Origin: Astropecten irregularis
Lineage: Eukaryota; Echinodermata; Asteroidea; Paxillosida; Astropectinidae
NCBI GenBank assembly: GCA_963971285.1
Contig: OZ020244.1
Coordinates: 15,810,001-15,874,000, forward strand
DNA length: 64,000 nt
Reading direction: 5' to 3'
In this document: one piece after another, positions 52,201-61,200 of the stretch
Numbering within the stretch: position 1 is the first letter of the stretch
Layout of the letters: the number at the start of each line of letters is the position of its first letter
The notes under the pieces: model-generated
The model's input: only the letters and a program-made list of their open reading frames with translations
Databases searched by the model: none
What the model was told of the DNA's origin: nothing
Position numbers and translations under genes: made by a program

Positions 52201-55200
52201 TGTAACATGCTTTTGCACCTGTCCCGCCATCCTTTGCACACTGTCTATACATGCTTATGCATACGTTTGCACACATCCCGCCATGCTTTCGCAAACGTCC
52301 CACCATGCTCTTGCAAACGTTCCTACCGCCTTAGGCTATGGATACTTCACCTTGCTGCTTTCCCATTGGCTAAGGTGTATATTCTTCCTTATGTTTTATT
52401 CATTCTTAGGCCCAGGATTCTCGATATAAGTCGAGCTGATCCTAAGATTCGATGTTCATTCGCTGATGAGCACCGGTTCCGATCAAAGCTAGCAATACCC
52501 GTACCGTACGTTATTCCAATAGAGCAGTGCCTCGTCGTGTCTATTGGTCTACAAGCAATGCTGTGTTGTGCCTCCGATCGTAAGCATTGACTTGCATGTT
52601 GTAAAGTATACCCCCGTATACTTCCCTGCGTTCTGGGTTATTGGTATCCCCGTACCATGCCACGTACGTACCACGTGTACCCGAATGGTGTATGTGCGGC
52701 TATCATGAGATGCGTGACCTTGGGTTAGCTATGCTGAGATTTACCGGCTCTCCAGTGTAAACTGATAAAGGTTTCACCGTATACAATCCCGTATACTCTG
52801 TCCATGTGCTTATTATGTCATGTTCTGTGGTTACAGATAGAGAATGTTAATAAACCAACTCAGTCATATTTTGTCACGAAGTTACTGTCTTCCGTATTAC
52901 ATATATTATTTGCGTGTCTGTAGTTGAGTCAAACCTCAATGGTTAGGTACGCAACAATATTACCTTTAATTGGCCACAGAAAATTTCAAACAGCCAGGGC
53001 CAGCCTGCCCCTAAGAATTAAGTCCCACAACTTGACCTGGGGCCAATTTCATAGAGCTGCTTAAGCACAAAATTTGCTTAAGCATGAAAAGTCCTCCTTG
53101 ATCAAACAGGATTACCAACCAAATGTTCATGTGACGTTTACTGCTTTTGACTCGTATTCGGCCATTGTTGGCTGAGCATAACATTCACAAGGAGATGTGG
53201 CTGGCATACTGATTTTATTTAGCAAGTTTTTTGGTACTAAGCAAATTTTGGTGCTTAAGCAGCTCTATGAAATTGGCCCCTGGGCTCGATTTCATGGAAT
53301 CTGTTACGGCCTATTTTTGTGCTTACAGGCACTGCTATGCATGAAATCTATTTCATGGAATCCGTAAGCATGCAAGACCTTCGGTGCTTAACCAGTTAGG
53401 GAAGAATATCTAGGCTAACCTAGATTTCTTTCTGCTAACAAGCTACTATATGCATTCTGCAGAAAGTCCTTGCTAACGTAGCCCTTCCGCAAAATACGCT
53501 AACCGAAAGCAAAAAGTCTGTTATTATTAGCGACTAAGAATGTTTCCTTACGGTAACAGATTCCATAAAATTGGTCCTTGGCTAGGGACAAATTAATACA
53601 CAATATCAATGCAACATAATAGCAGTTGTCATATGATGTATAACACTTAAACATTAAATAAAAGGGTAATCATCAAATAACCACAAGGGAAACTGAATGG
53701 GTAAATTTGAAGTCAGTGAAAATAGTGAACAAAGAAAAATTGACTTGAGCGGGATTCGAACCAGCGACCACCGGAATACCATACTGGCTGGCACTCTACC
53801 AACTGAGCCCTGTATGGACTGTTCCGACTTTGCTCTTAAGCTCCGCCCACCTTAGCAATGCCACGTGTTTTACATACCACATATGACCGAGTTTGACCGA
53901 GGTAATGGATTGTTCGCGCCCTCCAATTGGTCAATGCATACAGTTTGATTGACAGGCCGGAAGGGTCCATTGGCAGAGTCCCTAAGTCTTCGTTCAAAAA
54001 GGTAAACATATCTCAATCCCATTCAATGGCTTTTGACTGCCAAACGAACAAAGATAATTGACTATCAGGGACACCACCAATGTAGGGCTGGATAGCTCAG
54101 ATGGTAAAGAGCGTTGGTATGGTATTCAGGAGGTCGCTGATTTGAATCCCGCTCCTGTCAATTTTTCTTTGTTTACCCGTCAATCACATTACCAATGTTT
54201 TTTTCAATAACCAATTGGGTGTATATACTTAACTGAATATAATTTTGGGAATTAAGTGCAGAGGGAAAACAAATACCCTGAATGTTAATTTTGAAGTGTG
54301 CATGAAGGCAAAATGTCTGCAATATATTGCGACAAGCATCATTTGACTAATCAGTGCCATAGAGTTAAATAAAAAAAAACTAGAGTGAGCACTCTGCGAG
54401 TGATACACTCAACCGTGGCCAACGCCATTGCCTAACAAAACCAAATAAGTGCAAACACGTGCGCGTCCTGTTTCAAATTGTGAGCACATTCTTATCCCTG
54501 TCCATGCGCGCAGCGCACTGTGCATAAAATATAGGATGTTCCACACGTTGCACCGCCCGTTGCGTCAAGCACAGTGCGCGCAGTTCACCGACTAACATCC
54601 GGCCGGGTACGGTATTTTGACTCTACTGCGCCTGCGAAGTTACACCAAGAAAGATGACGGCTGCGCGTCCACGCCGGAGTTGAATATGAAGCGCGCACTC
54701 TAGTTTTTTATTTAACACTATGAATTACTCCGCTCACCTTTAGTTGTAATCTCAGCTGATTGCAACTTCTGAATGACGTCATCTAGCTCATCATCAGCAT
54801 TGGTTAAGTTGCAGCCCACGTAGGCGTCATTATCCAAGCAGTACTCCAGAAACCTGGATAGAGCAGCATAAATGTATGATCAGTGGCCGATTTCATAAAG
54901 CTCTGCGACGCGTCGCAAATTGAGTTGCGACGCGTCGCAGAGCTTTATGAAAGTCCTACCTGCGACGCGTCCCATCTATGTGGTGAGTCCATAGAGAAAG
55001 GATGCGTCTTAACTCTGCGACGCATCGTTAGTTTCATGAAATCGGCCCCATCTACTGTGGGGGTGGAGGAAGGGTGGGGGCGGAGGAACCGGTTGACTCA
55101 AAGACAGGCATGCAAATTAACTTAGACTTGGACAAAAAAACAAAACAAGGAAATTCCAATCTGTACCGTATACTTTGTACGTGTTTTCACTTTTCAATGG

Positions 55201-58200
55201 CATAAGAGTGAAGTGAGAAAAGGAGAAGAGGAAATATCAGCTGATCCGAGAAAAAGTTGCATGCTCAAAAGAGCATATACTCAGCCACTGAGTAAACTGA
55301 CTCCTGTGATTGAATAAACATTCATTTGGTGCAAGAAAAACTGCTTTAAAAGGAAGGATACAAAGAAATTGTAATTGCTGTCATTCGTAATCAGCAATTT
55401 TAAGTTCCCAGTGCTAATTGGCATTCAGCACACAAAATGAAAGCTAAGGATGGTGTCCTGTATAGTTTAATGTTTGTTACAGCAAAGTTTGTTATAGTGA
55501 CATTCCAGGCCACTGTAGTTGAAACTTAACTCAATGATTAGAATTTTGTATAGCTGACAATTGGCCAAACCTCTTTCGTTCAATACAGGTTATCATGATC
55601 TGCTGGTCACCAACAATATGTATTCTCAGTCTCAGAAGTTCGGACAAACAAATCGCACGTGGCCCCATTAACTTACACGTAAACGCTGTGATGTTTGTCC
55701 GAACATCCGGGGAACTACAGCTGTCAATATCAAAGGACGTATTCTATAAATAGCTCGAGCGCGGAGCCCTATTAACTGGAGTGGACACAAAAATTGACTT
55801 TTCATTTGTTGTGGCTTTGATCCTTCGCTCCCCTAATGGGAGACTTTTGAGAACTGGTCTTCAAGTCAACAGCGCACGCGCACGCAATTGTGAGCATGCG
55901 AGCTTTGTTTTGCGCCTGCGTTGTGTTGTGCGTGCGCGCGCACTGTTGACTTGAAGACCGGTTCTCAAAAGTCTCCCATTTTTATAAGGCACTGTCCCAA
56001 TAACTCTCTCAGATACATCTCTACCCTTCCCCCATAAAAGAAGGCATTCATGGGCCAATTTCATAAAACTGTTAAGAACAAAAATTTGCTTAGCACAAAA
56101 TGTCTCGCCCAATAAAACAAACCACCATTGAAAATTCCATTTGATATTCATGGTCAGCGAACAACAGCCAAAGAACAATCACAATTAAGTGATACACAAC
56201 ACGTGGACATAATTTGTTAATCCTGTTTTTATGAACACAGAAATGTCATGCTTAGCAAATTTTTGTGCTTAACAGTTTTATGAAATTGGCCCCATATCAC
56301 TTACATGTTCCAGTTTTCATCCATGCGCAGCATGTATGGATTACCAATCAGAATTAACAGGGCCTTAGCACGGGTCACTGCCACATTCAGCCTCTGTATT
56401 AAAAAAGGTACAGCAAAATTCAGTGATTTATCTATTAAAGTGAACATGCATAGAGTTGAATAAAAAACTAGAGTGTGCACTCTGCGCGTGATGCTCGAAC
56501 CATGGCCAGCGCCATTGCCTAAGAAAACAAGGGCAAACGCGCGCGTCCCGTTTCAAATTGTGCGTACATTACCCTGGTTTGTGCGCGCAGCACTGTGCAT
56601 AAAATACACGTCGCGTCACGCACAGTGCGCGCAGTTCTTCGAGTAACATCCAGGTACCGTTTTTGGACTCTACTGCGGTTGCTCAGTCACCCCAACTAAA
56701 ATGGCGGCTGCGCGTCCGTGCCAGAGTGCTGAGAACACGCACATTGAATACGAAGCGCGCACTCTAGTTTTTTTTATTTAACTCTATGTTATTACACAAC
56801 ATTGCTGAACCCATTTGCGATCCAAACATGCAGTTTGATGGAACAGTTTTTGGAGTCGTGCCAAGCTGCAGTTGGGATGTCCAAAAGTTATGAAGCCTGG
56901 GGATGATTTCAAAAAGCATTGAGATTGATCTTTATAATGGTAACTTCATACTTTGGTTTTTGTCAAAGAAATGCAGATTCATGTGCACAAATATTTAGAC
57001 AGATACAGTAACAGTCATCTGTGAAATATTTCCAGTCCCATGCAGTGCCCGTTTTTTTTTAGAAAACGCTCACGGTATTTTCAAATCTATTCACAGGAGT
57101 TTTTATCTCACCCTGAGATGAAAACTGGTTTTGGACTTTGGTTTTACTCTTTTCTGGATAAATACAGCATTTCATGCTGAAAAAAATTTAACGGTATATT
57201 TCTACTGAGGTGTTGGAAGTTGACAATTAAACTATAGTTACTGAGGTGAAGCCAAGGGAATTCTGGTCTGTCAACTTCCAACAACGAGGGAAGCTAGAAT
57301 CGACTGTCCACCCGAAATAAACCATGTGATATTTGTTTAATTACTATACCTTATAAATATTCTTTGGGTGCATTCGTTTAGCTCCCCTGGGTCGACACCA
57401 GTCAACCTCGTCCCCATTCTCTCGCTTGTTTTGTGCAGTACAACACGACCATTCCCAGAAAGGGCTGACCCGGGGGAGCAAAAACGAATGCACCCTTTAT
57501 TGTCCACAATTTCGTTGAGAAGTGCAGCAAAACATTCGTGTTCGTGAACTTCATGTAGGGCGAAGGTCACGCACACGCACTGCAAACTTAGGATAGATAC
57601 GCAGTGCATGTTCCATGCGCAGTGAGATGTTACATGTGTAACACTTCCTTCGGAGATTCCACGGCCTACTCAATGGTGATCAGCAAATATATCCACTGGC
57701 AGGTGATGGTGAATTGACCAATTGGGATTCGGCTCTAGGTTATGAATATTTATAGTAATAATAAATAGCTTAAAGGTGGTATCATACTTTGGTAAGAGAC
57801 CAAAACAGAAATGTTCACAGATTTACGTATAACTTACAGGGTATGAAGATGGTGGTGGTAGAACATAAAGTTCAAATTTTTCCGCCTGAAATGGTGTATT
57901 TATCCAGAAATTAGTAAAACAGCGACCGAAAATCTTTTTGATCTTTTAAAAGATCAAAAATAAAAGAGAAAAGACTTAAGAAATACTGTGGCTGTTTTCT
58001 CAAAAAGTGGGCACCGTATGCGACTGAAATTTATACAGATGACTGTTACTGTATCGTCCTTGATATTTTTGCCCATGAAAAAAAAAACACCTGATGAATC
58101 TGTATTTCTGTGCCAAAAACCAATGTATGATACTACCTTTAACTGTTGGATCTTGCCAAAGCAATAATCATTTTGAAAATGCTCATAAAAACCCATGAAT

Positions 58201-61200
58201 AATTTAAACAACTTCTGCAGACCACGAACCTTTGGGTTTTTGACGAAGCCGAGTTTGAAATCGATGTCCATCTGAATGTGTTCTGGTTTGGTGCTGCGGA
58301 CCGTGGACACGATGATGACTAATCTCTCCTGACCTTGGAACTCCTCCACTGACCCCACCTTGATGTCTGTGATCTTACGCTTCTTCAGAACTTCCTTGAT
58401 CTTTTGCACCTGTGAACCAAAACGAACAAAGATAATTGACTATATGCTTTAATACATTAAAGCGCTACAACAAACACACAAAAAGAAAGATTCAAAATCA
58501 ACTCTAAAACAGTCAGAACTAATAACTACAATCCATAATCGCATAGGCCTATATACATATACATGTCAATATCGCGAAGTAAAGTGGCAAATTGCTTTCG
58601 GGGACTTGTCGCCATTTTACTAGTGATCATGGGCATAACACGCGCCCTCTCTTGGCAATTACGTACATGTATTGAAGTCCTTTAACGCTACAAACTGCAT
58701 AAAACCAAAACTGCAATAAAATACTATCCTCCAATCAAATGACAATTAGGATCTACTTAGGTGTTATAATTAAGGAATACATTGACTATAAAAACGTTAA
58801 CTAAACCAATAACCCGAAATGTACGAACCTGGCGACGGTAAGGTGATATGATACCAATATCCGATGCTTTGACACGCATGCTCCCACGCTTTTCCAATAG
58901 ATCCTGTGCATACTTGACGACAATCTCAATCTCGGACTTGTTGAAGAAAGAGGGACTGCGTCCCTCACGTTCATCCAATCCTTCCACCCCATGAAAGATA
59001 ACGGGAAAACCCTGACAAACAAAAACAACAAGAAATGCCAAACTTAAAGGTACAGTACAGTAATATCCTATAATTAACCCTCAACACTTTAGCACAAGAC
59101 AAGAGCTGCTTACCACACATTACCACCTAATCTCCGGCCACAAGGGAACTGGATCACAGATTTTAATACACATTTCAAGGTTACTGCAGCAGAACACAAC
59201 TCAAATTTCAAACATAAATCTCACGCATTTGGCCATGTACGTACCTTCTTTGGTAGGGTCTCCCATTGGCACAGCGACTCTCGCATCAACTGGTCAGCGT
59301 GGACCTCCAGCTCATTTGCATAGAACATCTGATTGGGCAGTTTCAGAATGGCCGGGTGGGAGCGGTAGTTGCACAGCAGCTTGGTCAGCACGCGGCTGTC
59401 GTAGCGCGCATACGGATCGTCATCCCCTTCAATTTCGCATTCATCTCCATTTAAATCATATGCACGGCGTTTGTACACTTTGCAATCGGTCATCAGACGC
59501 TCCAAGAGAGAAAGCTCTGTTGGCGGAACAGGAATCATGTCAGGGAAATCATAAAATCATCATGAAACTCAACCTCGATCTATACCCACAGACAAATAAT
59601 TAACCAAAACGACAGACAGTCAGGCAGGTTTGAGGTAGGCAATGGTAAATCAATGGGAGACACACGCGCAAACCATGTTTGCGCAATTGTGAGCAAGCGC
59701 GCGTTGTATTGCGCGTGCGTGCGCGTGCGCTGTTGACTTGAAGACCAGTTCTCCAAAGTCTCCCATTCTCAAACAGACGAAAGAGAAACTGCATGGACTT
59801 CCAGATGTAACAAAGTGCTGCAGGTCTCGGGACCAGTCTTGGTCTCAGTATTGGTCTCGGACTTTAAGGTCTGTCTCAGCTGGCAGGCTCATGAGGTGGG
59901 CAAAGGTAAGTCAATTCTCGAATGGACGAAAAAGAAACTAGACTTCAGATGTGTTGTTGTAGGTCTCAAGACCGATCTTGGTCTCGGACTTTAAGGTCTA
60001 GGTCTCATCAGTCTAGCGTGGCAGGTTTGAGGTGGGCAAGGGCAAATCATTTCTTGAACAGACGATAAAGAGTATCAACTTGGTGTTTCTAGCATTATTG
60101 TATGTCTCGAGACCGGTCTTGGTCTCGGTCTTGGTCTCAGACTTTAAGGTCTGTCTCAGCTGGCAGGGCTTGATGAGGTGGTGGGCAAGGGTAAATCAAT
60201 TCTCGAACAGAGGAAAGAGCAACTGCATGGACTTGATGTGTCTTGCATTGTTGTAGGTCTCAAGACCAGTCTTGGTCTCGGGCTTGGTCTCGGACTTTAA
60301 GGTCTAGGACTCGATCAGTCTCAGCTGGTAGGCTTGAGGTGGGCAAGGGTATTTCAATCAATTCTCAAACAGACGAAAGAGCAACTGGACTTTTAGGAAT
60401 GTCAGCTAGCAGTGTTGTAGGTCTCGAGACCGGCTCCGTTTCGGTCTTGGTCTCGGACTTCAAGGTCTAGGTCTCAGTCTCGGGTGGCAGGTCTGAGGTG
60501 GGCAAGGGTAAATCAATTCTTGAAAAGACAATAGAGTAACTTGATGTGTCTAGCATTGTTGTATGTCTCGAGACCAGTCTTGGTCTCGGGCTTGGTCTCG
60601 GACTTTTTAAAGTTGAGACTGAGACTGAGTCCTAGACCTTAAAAGGTCTAGGACTCAGTCTCAGCTGGCAGGTTTGAGGTGGGCAAGGGCAAATCAATAC
60701 TCGAACAGATGAAAGACCAACTGGACTTTTAGCAATGTCAGCTAGCAGTGTTGTAGGTCTCGAGACCGGGTCCGTTTCGGTCTTGGTCTCGGACTTTAAG
60801 GTCTAGGTCTCTGTCTCAGCTGGCAGGGCAAATTAATTCTCGAACAGAGGAAAGAGCAACTGCATGGACTTAAGATGTGTCTTAATTGCATTGTTGTAGG
60901 TCTCATGACCAGTCTTGGTCTCGGGCTTGGTCTCGGACTTTAAGGTCTAGGACTCGATCAGTCTCAGCTGGTAGGCTTGAGGTGTGCAAGGGTATATCAA
61001 TTCTCAAACAGACAAAAGAGCAACTGGACTTTTAGCCATGTCAGCTAGCAGTGTTGTAGGTCTCGAGACCGGCTCCGTTTCGGTCTTGGTCTCGGACTTT
61101 AGGTCTCAGTCTCGGGTGGCAGGTCTGAGGTGGGCAAGGGTAAATCAATTCTTGAAAAGACAATAGAGTAACTTGATGTGTCTAGCATTGTTATATGTCT

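Larger units (their letters stand above)
43698..52956 (+). mobile_element. Ty3/gypsy LTR retrotransposon, element 2 (full length, pol frameshifted)
   Basis: 9259 bp, two 1402-bp LTRs (TGTTGCG...CGCAACA), flanked by ATAT at 43694-43697 and 52957-52960. Same family as element 1, with almost identical gag and pol, but each LTR carries an extra 232-bp segment and pol has a one-base deletion in integrase. It is inserted into the right terminal repeat of a TTAA-type MITE (ACCAAAGTATGAT...ATTACCTTTAA reconstructs across the site), within the last intron of gene B and antisense to that gene. Confidence 0.95.
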
